Shown here: piece by piece, positions 1-7,568 of the stretch
Layout of the letters: every line of letters begins with the position of its first letter
Position numbering within the stretch: position 1 is the stretch's first letter
NCBI GenBank assembly: GCA_964530915.1
Contig: CAZHCK010000043.1
Coordinates: 1 to 20,148 of the forward strand
Source: Cloacibacterium sp964530915
GTDB taxonomy: Bacteria > Bacteroidota > Bacteroidia > Flavobacteriales > Weeksellaceae
DNA length: 20,148 nt
Direction of reading: 5' to 3'
Program-made: the position numbers and the translations under genes
Notes under the pieces: generated by a model
Seen by the model: the letters and a program-made list of their open reading frames with translations, nothing else
Databases searched by the model: none
What the model was told of the DNA's origin: nothing

Positions 1-419
1 AAAGCATATTTTATGTCCTTTTGATTATTTTTAATCTGATGATAACAATTTTTGCCACTTTTGCTGAATAAAGGCAATTGATCAATGAAATTTGCTTGTA
101 AAAGAAATTGATTGAATAAATTTTCATTAAAATTTATAAGAAAACCTTTAGTATTTTTATGGTTAAAAACTAAATCGTGAACTTGACCTGGTCTAAGAAA
201 AAAAACAGAATTATCTTGGATTTCGTAATCTTCAAAATCAATTTTATGAGTACCAGAACCCTTCTCTATGTATAGAATTTGATAAAAAGTATGACGGTGC
301 GGTTTTTTAGGAATATAAATATCTTCATGAAGCAATTCCTTCAAATCATGAATAATGTAGTTTTGAATATTCTTTTCATTATTCACTAAATCGCAGACAT
401 TTAAAACTGGAAATTTCAT
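1..419 (-). CDS. AraC-type transcriptional regulator, N-terminal part (runs off the window)
   Basis: The reading frame is open from an ATG at 419 to the window edge, giving about 139 residues and no stop. The protein begins MKFPVLNVCDLV. It has a cupin-like sensor pattern: a PHRH metal- or ligand-type histidine cluster near residue 41, followed by FYQILYIEKGSG, then FFLRPGQVHDL around residues 74-84. This is the usual N-terminal effector domain of AraC/XylS regulators, and the DNA-binding HTH pair would lie beyond the edge. Only 6 nt separate this start from the stop of the rhodanese gene upstream, so the two are probably co-transcribed. The effector is unknown. A stand-alone cupin protein is the alternative, because the HTH domain is not visible. 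Confidence 0.75.
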   Translation of the reverse strand, partial: MKFPVLNVCDLVNNEKNIQNYIIHDLKELLHEDIYIPKKPHRHTFYQILYIEKGSGTHKIDFEDYEIQDNSVFFLRPGQVHDLVFNHKNTKGFLINFNENLFNQFLLQANFIDQLPLFSKSGKNCYHQIKNNQKDIKYA

Positions 420-425
420 AAAAAA

Positions 426-791
426 TTAGTTAGAACACTCTCCCGTTTTAGAAAGGGAATGTGAAATAATTTCTGGTGGATTTCCAAGAAGTGGCAAATC
501 ATTTTGTTGCCATTTTACCAAACCACCTTCTAAATAGTAAATCTGGTTAAAGTCTCTATCTTCCAAATATTTGGCAACACTTTTACTTCTCACACTGTTA
601 TTACAAACCAAAACGATTTTTTTATCTGCATCAAAATGTGTCAATAATTCTTCTATCTCACTGAAGGGAAGATTTTCTACGATAGGAAGTCCCATCTTAT
701 ACAATTCAAATTCATAGCGTTCTCTAACGTCTACCAATTGAATGGTTTCGTTTATCATCGTTTGAAAGGTATTTGGACAAATGCTTTTCAT
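426..791 (-). CDS. Single-domain rhodanese (sulfurtransferase-like) protein
   Basis: This is a 121-residue cytoplasmic protein of one rhodanese domain. It shows the strand-turn LVDVRERYEFE near residues 19-29, a predicted catalytic Cys63 in VLVCNNSVRS (the active loop, with the usual closing Arg-Ser), and LEGGLVKWQ near residues 88-95, the typical C-terminal signature. Such proteins move sulfane sulfur through a cysteine persulfide; the acceptor here is unknown. The frame extends 12 nt upstream to a TTG at 803, but the ATG at 791 fits the family start better. It is the first gene of a pair with the AraC-type regulator, 6 nt away. A palindrome about 90 nt upstream suggests control by a CRP/FNR-family protein. 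There is no signal peptide. Confidence 0.85.
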   Translation of the reverse strand: MKSICPNTFQTMINETIQLVDVRERYEFELYKMGLPIVENLPFSEIEELLTHFDADKKIVLVCNNSVRSKSVAKYLEDRDFNQIYYLEGGLVKWQQNDLPLLGNPPEIISHSLSKTGECSN

Positions 792-873
792 GGAAATTCT
801 CAATTTATTGGGTTAAAAAAGACTCTGTTCATCTTTATTCATTGCAAAATTGAATTTTTCTGAAAAACCGCTT

Positions 874-889
874 TGTAACAAGTGTTACA
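874..889. promoter_or_regulatory. CRP/FNR-like palindromic operator candidate
   Basis: TGTAACAAGTGTTACA is a perfect inverted repeat with 7-bp arms and a 2-bp centre. Its TGTAA-N6-TTACA geometry matches that of CRP/FNR-family sites. It lies upstream of the rhodanese gene. A weak -7 candidate (CAATTTTG on the minus strand, 845-852) would place transcription start near 841, with the palindrome centred close to -40, the position of a class II activator site. The palindrome is seen directly; the regulator is inferred. Confidence 0.5.
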
Positions 890-951
890 GAAATCAAAAG
901 AATTGATACTATCTATTTAAAACCGAAGTTTTAATTGAAAAATATAAATAA

Positions 952-1995
952 TTAGAATAAAATAGCACCTTCTAATTCCAATAATTTTTGTTTTCGCCAA
1001 ATTCCGCCGCCATAACCTGTAAGATTTCCATCACTGCCAATCACTCTGTGACATGGAACCAAGATGGATATTTTATTCATTCCATTGGCATTTGCCACTG
1101 CTCTCACTTTTTTTACATCTCCTAAAATTTCTGACTGCTTGGCATAACTCCATGTTTCACCATAGGGAATTTTCATCAGCACTTCCCAAACTGATTTCTG
1201 AAAATCTGAACCTACAAAATGTAGCGGAACGGAAAATTCTTTTCTTTTTCCATCAAAATATTCGGTAAGTTGTTCTTCTAAAATTTTAAAATGAGGATTC
1301 TCTCCTTGAATAATATTGGCATTTAAGGATTTTGAAAGTTGTTTCAATTCGGTTTCCAGCATTTTTCTGTCTGTAAATTCTAGCATACAAATTCCTTCAT
1401 CCGTTGCAGCAGCATACATGGTTCCGAGAGGTGTTTCGATGCGTTTTAAATCAATTACTTTCTGATTTTTGGAATTTTTAGGAGACACGCCGAAAACATT
1501 TTTAAAACTTTCGGTAAAACCACTTAAACTTTCGTAGCCACTTTCCAGAGCAGTTTCGGTTACGGTTTCTCCTTGTTGAATTTTCTTAAATGCAGAATTA
1601 ATTCTGAACATTCTTTGATACGCCTGAAACGTAATTCCGTGATTTTTCAGAAACCAACGTCTCATGGTTGCAGGTTCTATTCCGCGTTTTACCAAATCGT
1701 AATCTTTGAACTTCAAAGAAGGATTTTCTACCAATTCATCTATAATTTCCTGAATATATTTCGGGGTTTCGTTCAGTTTTTCTAATGGTTTACAAACCTT
1801 ACAAGGGCGATATCCTTTTAGAATCGCATCTTTCGTATTGCTGAAAAATTCTACGTTTTCAGGTTTTGGTTTTCGGGCAGTACAAGTTGGTCTACAAAAA
1901 ATTCCCGTAGTTTTTACTCCCATCCAAAAAACGCCTTCGAAACTTGCATCTTTATTGAAAGAAGCATTATACATGATATCGTTAGGTAAGTTCAT
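952..1995 (-). CDS. ada: Ada: bifunctional methylphosphotriester/O6-methylguanine DNA methyltransferase and regulator
   Basis: This is a 347-residue three-domain protein of the adaptive response to alkylation. Residues about 15-75 form the Ada zinc domain, with Cys34 and Cys38 in FCRPTC and Cys65 and Cys68 in CKVC; Cys34 is the expected methyl acceptor from phosphotriesters. Residues about 90-180 are an AraC-type HTH (RRWFLKNHGITFQAYQR, then TETALESGYESLSGFTESFK). The C-terminal MGMT domain carries the acceptor Cys315 in PCHRVIG, with GYGGGIWRK after it. The ATG at 1995 was preferred over longer in-frame starts because a good promoter lies at 2014-2045, inside the longer version. As in E. coli Ada, self-methylation should turn it into an activator, so autoregulation is likely. 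All key cysteines are present. It stands alone, without an alkB or alkA neighbour. Confidence 0.95.
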   Translation of the reverse strand: MNLPNDIMYNASFNKDASFEGVFWMGVKTTGIFCRPTCTARKPKPENVEFFSNTKDAILKGYRPCKVCKPLEKLNETPKYIQEIIDELVENPSLKFKDYDLVKRGIEPATMRRWFLKNHGITFQAYQRMFRINSAFKKIQQGETVTETALESGYESLSGFTESFKNVFGVSPKNSKNQKVIDLKRIETPLGTMYAAATDEGICMLEFTDRKMLETELKQLSKSLNANIIQGENPHFKILEEQLTEYFDGKRKEFSVPLHFVGSDFQKSVWEVLMKIPYGETWSYAKQSEILGDVKKVRAVANANGMNKISILVPCHRVIGSDGNLTGYGGGIWRKQKLLELEGAILF

Positions 1996-2013
1996 AAAGT
2001 AATATATGTAATG

Positions 2014-2045
2014 CAAATGTAGATTTTTAGGAATTGATGATACAA
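2014..2045 (-). promoter_or_regulatory. Promoter of ada
   Basis: On the minus strand TACATTTG (2014-2021) matches the Bacteroidota -7 consensus TAnnTTTG exactly. A GTTG lies about 20 bases further upstream, in the place of the -33 element. Transcription would start near 2009-2010, leaving about 15 nt before the ATG at 1995. Confidence 0.6.
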
Positions 2046-2072
2046 CCGAAAAATGAACAAGTATTTTTATTA

Positions 2073-2107
2073 TTAGATTTGAGATGCTAGATGTTAGATA
2101 CAAGATG
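2073..2107. repeat. Heptad repeat array, copy A (five units)
   Basis: Five consecutive 7-base units share the core AGAT at the same phase, beginning TTAGATT, TGAGATG and ending CAAGATG. The array is 35 bases long with no slip in period. It lies about 50 bases upstream of the ada promoter, outside any gene. Related copies occur at 6223, 15356, 15765 and 16214. Confidence 0.75.
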
Positions 2108-2112
2108 CGACT

Positions 2113-2136
2113 CTTCGACTACCGCTCAGAGTGACA
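2113..2136. repeat. Short dispersed-type repeat (CTTCGACT...GCTCAG...TGACA)
   Basis: The string CTTCGACTACCGCTCAG followed by AGTGACA matches, from memory, a short motif scattered through intergenic DNA of many Bacteroidota. It begins 6 bases after heptad array A. Only one copy is visible in this window, so its repeat nature rests on recall. Confidence 0.4.
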
Positions 2137-2159
2137 ATTATTTAAAATTTCTTTTTTTT

Positions 2160-2316
2160 GCGCGAGGGCGAAGTGTATTGTTGGAGCTCTTTTTAATTTT
2201 TTCAAAAAAATTAAAAAAGCGACTACACGAAGACCGACCTTTTTTCGGTGGATGAAAAAACGCTTTTAGAAAATTTCTAAAAGCGTTTTTAGCGTTGGCA
2301 AAAAAAGGACGCGCCC
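2160..2316. repeat. Structured flavobacterial intergenic element (degenerate copy)
   Basis: Three GC-richer blocks alternate with two AT-rich hairpins. The blocks are GCGCGAGGGCGAAG at the left end (2160-2173), a block with GACCGACC at 2219-2239, and GGACGCGCCC at the right end (2307-2316). The hairpins are at 2189-2219 and 2256-2290. Read on the minus strand it runs from GGGCGCGTCC to CTCGCGC. This architecture resembles, from memory, an abundant intergenic repeat of flavobacteria with ends near GGGCG and CCCTAACGCG. It fills most of the non-coding gap between ada and the DUF2911 gene. Confidence 0.5.
2256..2290 (-). terminator. Perfect 17-bp inverted repeat, likely terminator of the DUF2911 gene
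   Basis: The arms 2256-2272 and 2274-2290 are perfectly complementary around one central base and contain CGCTTTTAGAAA. The outer ends are A and T runs, so on the minus strand the stem is followed by U residues. It starts 32 bases after the DUF2911 stop. The symmetry would let it work in either direction. Confidence 0.65.
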
Positions 2317-2321
2317 AAAAA

Positions 2322-2936
2322 TTATTTTTTCGGTTCGTTTTTCTTTTTGATGTCGCTTTCTATTTTTTTGATGACTTTCAGATTGTCAATAATCTGTAGC
2401 GTTTCTTCTACATTTAGGATTTCCACAGGAACATCTGCTCTGGTTTTGTCCCACTCGAAAACTAAATTCAGTTTTTCGTCTGTAATATCTTCGAAATTAA
2501 TGGTAAAACGTTCCATTTTTTCGTTCATCATTTTTACAGGAACGGTAGTAGTAGCTACATCTTCTTTTGCATCATAGGTATAAGCTCCCCAATTGTTAAC
2601 CCCTCTGTTTAAAATGATTTTCCATTCTTTTTCTTGAGGAATCACATACAATGCGTAGGTTCCTTTTTTCACTTTTTGACCGCCAAAAAGCACTTCTTGA
2701 CCAAAAGTAATTCTGGTGGCTTCATTGGCTCCAGCTCTCCAAACTTGACCGAAAGGAACCAATTCTCCGAAGATTTTTCTACCTTTTACCGCAGGTCTAC
2801 CATATTCTATAGAAATTTTGGTCACCGAAAATTGCTGTTCTACGGTTTGTCTTGGGCTTACAGCTGGAATGTTATATTGTTGAGCAAAAGCGTGTACACT
2901 TACTGCCAATGCCAAAGAAAATATCAGTTTTTTCAT
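2322..2936 (-). CDS. DUF2911 family secreted protein
   Basis: This 204-residue protein has a clear Sec signal peptide (MKKLIFSLALAVSVHAFA, cleavage before QQY), so it should act outside the cytoplasm. The mature part has the features I associate with DUF2911: SIEYGRPAVKGRKIFGELVPFGQVWRAGANEAT in full order around residues 43-75, then KKGTYALYVIPQEKEWKIILN near 95-113, NWGAYTY, and a C-terminal strand ending LVFEWDKTRADVPV. The C-terminal tail is lysine-rich (IESDIKKKNEPKK). No catalytic role is established to my knowledge. It is a single-gene unit: a terminator for carB lies just upstream and an inverted repeat just downstream. Confidence 0.85.
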   Translation of the reverse strand: MKKLIFSLALAVSVHAFAQQYNIPAVSPRQTVEQQFSVTKISIEYGRPAVKGRKIFGELVPFGQVWRAGANEATRITFGQEVLFGGQKVKKGTYALYVIPQEKEWKIILNRGVNNWGAYTYDAKEDVATTTVPVKMMNEKMERFTINFEDITDEKLNLVFEWDKTRADVPVEILNVEETLQIIDNLKVIKKIESDIKKKNEPKK

Positions 2937-2951
2937 AATGTTAAATTTTGA

Positions 2952-2980
2952 TAAAGATAAAAAAAATCCTCAAAGACAAA
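2952..2980 (-). promoter_or_regulatory. Weak promoter candidate for the DUF2911 gene
   Basis: On the minus strand TATCTTTA (2952-2959) differs from TAnnTTTG at the last base, and a TTTG (2977-2980) lies 17 bases upstream. The -33 element overlaps the U-tract of the carB terminator. The leader would be about 10-12 nt. Spacing is shorter than the usual 19-21. Confidence 0.3.
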
Positions 2981-3016
2981 AAAAATCCTTCAAAGTTTTA
3001 AAAACCGTGAAGGATT
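2978..3016 (-). terminator. Intrinsic terminator of the pyrB-carA-carB operon
   Basis: AATCCTTCA (2984-2992) pairs with TGAAGGATT (3008-3016) in a 9-bp stem, with an inner GTTTT/AAAAC pairing in the loop. On the minus strand the stem is followed by a run of about seven U. It starts 20 bases after the carB stop. Confidence 0.8.
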
Positions 3017-3036
3017 GATATATCTAGAGAAAATTT

Positions 3037-6000
3037 TTACATTTTTTCCATTTTGAAAGTCATGCTTTCGATTACTTTGAGCATTGCTTCTACGGTATCC
3101 ATACTGGTAAGACAAGGAACACCATTTTCTACCGAAGTTCTACGGATTAAGAACCCGTCATTCATCGATTGTTTTCCTTTAGTAGTGGTATTGACTACAT
3201 ATTGTACTTTTCCCTTCTGGATTAAACTGATTAAGTTCTCTGTTTCTTCTTCTATTTTATACCCAATTTTGGTTGGGATATTGAGTTCGTTAAAATATCT
3301 AGAAGTTCCTCTGGTTGCCCAAATTTTGAAACCTATATCGTAGAATCTTTTTGCTAATCTTGCAGCTTCTGGCTTGTTCACATCATCTATGGTAAATAAG
3401 ATAGAACCATGTAAAGGAACTTTTCTACCTGCACCGATTAAACCTTTGTACAAGGCTTTTTCTAGCGTAGAATCTTTGCCCATTACTTCTCCTGTAGATT
3501 TCATTTCAGGTCCCAGTGTTACATCTACTCTTGTTAATTTACTAAACGAGAATACTGGTACTTTTACAAAAATTCCTTCTTTATTTGGAACCAATCCATC
3601 TTTATAGCCTAAATCTTTCAGATTTGCTCCGAGAATTGCTTTGGTCGCTAAATTCGCCATTGGAACTTCTGTGATTTTTGACAAGAAAGGAACGGTTCTC
3701 GATGAACGAGGATTTACCTCAATCACATAGACATTTCCATCAGAAATTACATACTGAATATTCATTAAACCGATAACTTTCAACCCTTTTGCTAAACGCT
3801 TGGTATAATCTTCTAATGTAGCTATTTGGTCTGGAGTAAGCGTTTGTGGAGGATATACTGCAATAGAATCTCCTGAGTGAACTCCCGCTCTTTCGATATG
3901 TTCCATAATTCCTGGAATTACGGTGGTTTCGCCATCGCAAATCGCATCTACTTCTACTTCTTTTCCGGTAAGATAACGGTCTACTAACACTGGGTGTTCT
4001 GGACTTGCATCTACCGCATGTTCCATGTAATGGTCTAGTTCTGCATCGTTGTATACAATTTCCATAGCTCTTCCTCCCAGAACGTAACTTGGTCTCACTA
4101 AAACTGGGAATCCAATTTCATTGGCAATTTTAATTGCTTCTTCTTTAGAGAAACATGTTTTACCCAATGGTTGTGGAATGCCCAATTCCTGAAGTGCTTG
4201 TTCAAATTTATCTCTGTTTTCGGCTCTGTCTAAATCTTCTAAAGAAGTCCCTAGAATTTCTACTCCATGAGCTGCTAATTTATCAGCAAGGTTGATTGCA
4301 GTTTGTCCACCAAACTGTACAATCACTCCTTTTGGTTTTTCGAGTTCTATGATGTTCATTACATCTTCCTCTGTTAGAGGCTCGAAATATAGCTTATCCG
4401 AAATCGAGAAATCTGTAGAAACTGTTTCTGGATTATTATTGATGATAATCGCTTCGTAACCCATTTGTTTGATTGCCCAAACTGAGTGAACGGTTGCGTA
4501 ATCAAATTCTACCCCTTGACCAATTCTGATAGGACCAGAACCTAAAACGATGATTTTTTCTTTATCCGAAGGAATGCTCTCGTTTTCTTCTTCATACGTT
4601 CCGTAGAAATAAGGGGTTTCAGATTCAAATTCTGCAGCACACGTATCTACCATTTTGTAAACTGGCATTACTCCGTTTTCTTTTCTGAACTTGAAGATTT
4701 CTCTATAATCTGTTTCCCAAAGGTGTGCGATATTAATGTCTGAGAAGCCTAATCTTTTCGCTTCCAGTAATATTTCTCTATTGAATTTATTCTCCGCAAT
4801 GGTTTTTTCAAAATCAATCAGTTTTTTGAATTTCCAAACGAAGAATTTATCTATTTTACTCCATTCTACGATGGTTTCCCAATCGTAACCTCTTCTTAAA
4901 GCTTCGCCGATGATGAATAATCTTTCGTCATCACACACTCTAATTCTGCGTTCGATATCTTCGTCTGTTAAGGCAAGTGCAGGTTTGGTTTTTAATCCTA
5001 AATGTTGCAATCCCGTTTCTAAAGAACGAATGGCTTTCATCAATGATTCTTCAAAACTTCTACCAATCGCCATTACTTCACCTGTTGCTTTCATCTGCGT
5101 AGAAAGTCTTCTGTCAGCAGTTTCGAATTTATCAAATGGGAATCTAGGAATTTTTGTCACTACATAATCTAGAGCAGGCTCGAAACATGCGTATGTTTTT
5201 CCTGTAACTGGATTAAGCATTTCGTCTAAAGTAAGTCCCACTGCAATTTTTGCGGCTAATTTAGCAATAGGATAACCCGTTGCTTTACTTGCTAAAGCCG
5301 AACTTCTAGAAACTCTAGGATTTACTTCGATGATATAATAGTTGAAAGAATGAGGGTCTAAAGCCAATTGAACGTTACAGCCTCCTTCTATTCCGAGTGC
5401 TCTAATAATTTTGAGTGAAGCATTTCTGAGCATTTGATATTCTCTGTCAGAAAGTGTTTGCGAAGGCGCAACTACGATAGAATCTCCAGTGTGAACACCA
5501 ACTGGATCTATGTTTTCCATGTTACAAACCACGATAGCATTATCGTTTTTGTCGCGCATTACTTCGTATTCTATTTCTTTGTACCCTGCAATTGATTTTT
5601 CAATTAAACATTGGGTAACTGGAGAATATTTAAGTCCAAGTTCTGCAATTTCTGTCAGTTGGTATTCATCATGAGCGATTCCACCACCTGTTCCACCCAT
5701 GGTAAAAGCAGGACGAACAATTACTGGATAACCAATTTTTTCTGCAAAAGCTAAGGCTCCTTCTACTGTATTTACAATATCAGAATCTGGAACGGGTTCG
5801 TTTAACTCTCTCATTAATTCACGGAACAAATCTCTGTCTTCTGCTCTATTGATGGCAGAAAGTTTAGTTCCTAGAACTTCTACTCCACATTCTTCTAAAA
5901 TTCCAGAATTCTGTAATTCTACTGCCATGTTCAATCCAGTTTGTCCACCCAAAGTTGGCAAAAGTGCATCTGGACGTTCTTTTCTGATGATATGACTTAC

Positions 6001-6216
6001 AAATGAAAGAGAAATAGGCTCTATATATACTTTGTCTGCAATTTCTACATCGGTCATGATGGTTGCAGGATTAGAATTGATGAGGATTACTCTGTACCCT
6101 TCTTCTTTTAATGCAAGGCAAGCTTGAGTTCCTGCATAGTCAAATTCTGCAGCTTGCCCGATGATAATTGGGCCGCTTCCTATTACTAAAATGGTTTTAA
6201 TATCTGTTCTTTTCAT
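3037..6216 (-). CDS. carB: Carbamoyl-phosphate synthase, large subunit
   Basis: This 1059-residue enzyme makes carbamoyl phosphate from bicarbonate, ammonia passed from CarA, and two ATP. Length is close to the 1073 of E. coli. Two homologous ATP-grasp halves are plain: the first begins GSGPIIIGQAAEFDYAG and the second GSGPIRIGQGVEFDYAT, each followed by INSNPAT or INNNPET. The metal-binding IEVNPR motif occurs in both halves (VNPRVSRSSALASK and VNPRSSRTVPFLSK). The last 130 or so residues form the MGS-like allosteric domain (GFKIWATRGTSRYF, VVNTTTKGKQ), the site of UMP inhibition in known enzymes. It is the last gene of the pyrB-carA-carB unit, 217 nt after carA, and is followed by a terminator. 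The start is the ATG preceding the conserved KRTDIKTILVIGSGP. Confidence 0.98.
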   Translation of the reverse strand: MKRTDIKTILVIGSGPIIIGQAAEFDYAGTQACLALKEEGYRVILINSNPATIMTDVEIADKVYIEPISLSFVSHIIRKERPDALLPTLGGQTGLNMAVELQNSGILEECGVEVLGTKLSAINRAEDRDLFRELMRELNEPVPDSDIVNTVEGALAFAEKIGYPVIVRPAFTMGGTGGGIAHDEYQLTEIAELGLKYSPVTQCLIEKSIAGYKEIEYEVMRDKNDNAIVVCNMENIDPVGVHTGDSIVVAPSQTLSDREYQMLRNASLKIIRALGIEGGCNVQLALDPHSFNYYIIEVNPRVSRSSALASKATGYPIAKLAAKIAVGLTLDEMLNPVTGKTYACFEPALDYVVTKIPRFPFDKFETADRRLSTQMKATGEVMAIGRSFEESLMKAIRSLETGLQHLGLKTKPALALTDEDIERRIRVCDDERLFIIGEALRRGYDWETIVEWSKIDKFFVWKFKKLIDFEKTIAENKFNREILLEAKRLGFSDINIAHLWETDYREIFKFRKENGVMPVYKMVDTCAAEFESETPYFYGTYEEENESIPSDKEKIIVLGSGPIRIGQGVEFDYATVHSVWAIKQMGYEAIIINNNPETVSTDFSISDKLYFEPLTEEDVMNIIELEKPKGVIVQFGGQTAINLADKLAAHGVEILGTSLEDLDRAENRDKFEQALQELGIPQPLGKTCFSKEEAIKIANEIGFPVLVRPSYVLGGRAMEIVYNDAELDHYMEHAVDASPEHPVLVDRYLTGKEVEVDAICDGETTVIPGIMEHIERAGVHSGDSIAVYPPQTLTPDQIATLEDYTKRLAKGLKVIGLMNIQYVISDGNVYVIEVNPRSSRTVPFLSKITEVPMANLATKAILGANLKDLGYKDGLVPNKEGIFVKVPVFSFSKLTRVDVTLGPEMKSTGEVMGKDSTLEKALYKGLIGAGRKVPLHGSILFTIDDVNKPEAARLAKRFYDIGFKIWATRGTSRYFNELNIPTKIGYKIEEETENLISLIQKGKVQYVVNTTTKGKQSMNDGFLIRRTSVENGVPCLTSMDTVEAMLKVIESMTFKMEKM

Positions 6217-6222
6217 TCTTTA

Positions 6223-6257
6223 TTAGATTTCAGATGTCAGATTTGAGACATCAGATT
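6223..6257. repeat. Heptad repeat array, copy B (five units), ending just before carB
   Basis: Five in-phase 7-base units start with TTAGATT, TCAGATG and include GACATCAGATTTTA (6247-6260). In the direction of carB transcription the array reads as ATCT-type units and ends 6 bases before the start codon. It shares two 14-base stretches with the reverse complement of copy D (15765-15799), from which it differs by one extra heptad. The rest of the carA-carB gap (6258-6433) shows no promoter; it holds only a small TCGAA/TTCGA hairpin near 6353-6364. Confidence 0.8.
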
Positions 6258-6433
6258 TTATTTCTATTTTTATTTCTTCTTTTTCAGTTTTTGTTCGTAA
6301 GAAAATTTGATTTCCATCATTTATAAATTTTATAACTTAGATTCCTACGGACATCGAAAATTCGACGGAGTCAATGATAAACTTTTTGTTTAAAATTTTT
6401 AAAACTCTCTCATTCTCAAATTCTCCAACTCTC

Positions 6434-7507
6434 CTACTTTTTAAACTCTTCCATCATTTCCACAAATTCATCAAAAAGATAATTGGCATCTTCTGGACCT
6501 GGACTTGCTTCTGGGTGATATTGGACTGAAAAACATGGATATTTCTTGTGACGAACTCCTTCGTTTGTTTTATCATTCAAAGCGATGTGTGTTACTTCTA
6601 AATCGGTATTTTCTAGAGATTCTTCGTCAATAGCATAACCGTGATTCTGAGAAGTAATCGCTACTTTTCCTGTTTTTAAATCCAAAACTGGGTGATTTCC
6701 ACCTCTGTGACCGAATTTTAATTTATAAGTTTTTGCTCCACAAGCCAAACCAATTAACTGGTGACCTAAACAAATCCCGAAGATTGGAACTTTACCCAGT
6801 AAACCATTGATTAATTCTGATGCACCTTTTACATCTTGTGGATCACCAGGACCGTTAGAAAGCATTACTCCATCTGGATTCATTAATAGAATCTCATCTG
6901 CAGTAGTATCTTGAGACACCACAATAATGTCGCAATCTCTCTGAGAAAGTTCTCTGATAATGCCTAATTTAGAACCAAAGTCCACTAAAACCACTTTAAA
7001 ACCTCTTCCTGGACTTGCATAAGGCGTTTTGGTAGAAACCTGTTCCACTTGGTTGGTTGGGAAGTTTTTAGTTTTCAGTTCAGCAATTACTGCTGTTTCA
7101 TCTGCATTTTCATCTACAATTTTTCCTTTTAAAACCCCGTGATTTCTGATAATTCTAGTCAGTTTTCTAGTATCAATTCCTGAAATTCCTGATAGCTTCT
7201 TTTTTGCAAAAAATTCATCTAAAGACAATTGACTTCTGAAATTAGAAGGGTAATCACACAATTCCCTCACGATTAAGCCTTTAATTGCTGGCTCAATACT
7301 TTCGAAATCATCTCTATTAATTCCGTAATTCCCAATTAATGGATAAGTCATGGTTACAATCTGACCGCAATATGAAGGGTCTGAAATGAGTTCCTGATAA
7401 CCAGTCATCCCGGTATTGAACACCACTTCTCCTTCAGTATCGGTATTTGCACCAAAACCTTGTCCGTGAAAAACTTCACCTGATTCTAAAATTAATTTCT
7501 TTTTCAT
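6434..7507 (-). CDS. carA: Carbamoyl-phosphate synthase, small (glutamine amidotransferase) subunit
   Basis: This 357-residue subunit hydrolyses glutamine and channels ammonia to CarB. The N-terminal CPSase small-chain domain spans about residues 1-150 (LESGEVFHGQGFG, VVFNTGMTGYQELISDPSY). A class I GATase domain follows from about residue 171. The catalytic triad is visible: Cys246 in GICLGHQ, and His331 and Glu333 in QYHPEASPGP. The oxyanion-loop motif LSNGPGDP is at residues 217-224. Length is typical of the family. It lies 61 nt after pyrB with no promoter or terminator between them, so it should be transcribed from the pyrB promoter and be subject to the same leader attenuator. Confidence 0.98.
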   Translation of the reverse strand: MKKKLILESGEVFHGQGFGANTDTEGEVVFNTGMTGYQELISDPSYCGQIVTMTYPLIGNYGINRDDFESIEPAIKGLIVRELCDYPSNFRSQLSLDEFFAKKKLSGISGIDTRKLTRIIRNHGVLKGKIVDENADETAVIAELKTKNFPTNQVEQVSTKTPYASPGRGFKVVLVDFGSKLGIIRELSQRDCDIIVVSQDTTADEILLMNPDGVMLSNGPGDPQDVKGASELINGLLGKVPIFGICLGHQLIGLACGAKTYKLKFGHRGGNHPVLDLKTGKVAITSQNHGYAIDEESLENTDLEVTHIALNDKTNEGVRHKKYPCFSVQYHPEASPGPEDANYLFDEFVEMMEEFKK

Positions 7508-7568
7508 TCCTTTTTAATAGATTTTCAGAGCAGTATTACTCTGACTTTTCACTTTTATCTGTATTAAT

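Noticed and set aside
1996..2103. A 383-residue version of Ada starting at 2103.
   Set aside because: The extra 36 residues have no Ada homology, overlap heptad array A and include the exact promoter element at 2014-2021.
4910..5167. Plus-strand frames inside carB, such as this 85-codon one.
   Set aside because: They lie antisense to a highly conserved enzyme, lack family features and have no promoter; they reflect codon bias on the other strand.
6340..6380. An attenuator between carA and carB.
   Set aside because: Only a small TCGAA/TTCGA hairpin is present, without a U-run or a leader frame.
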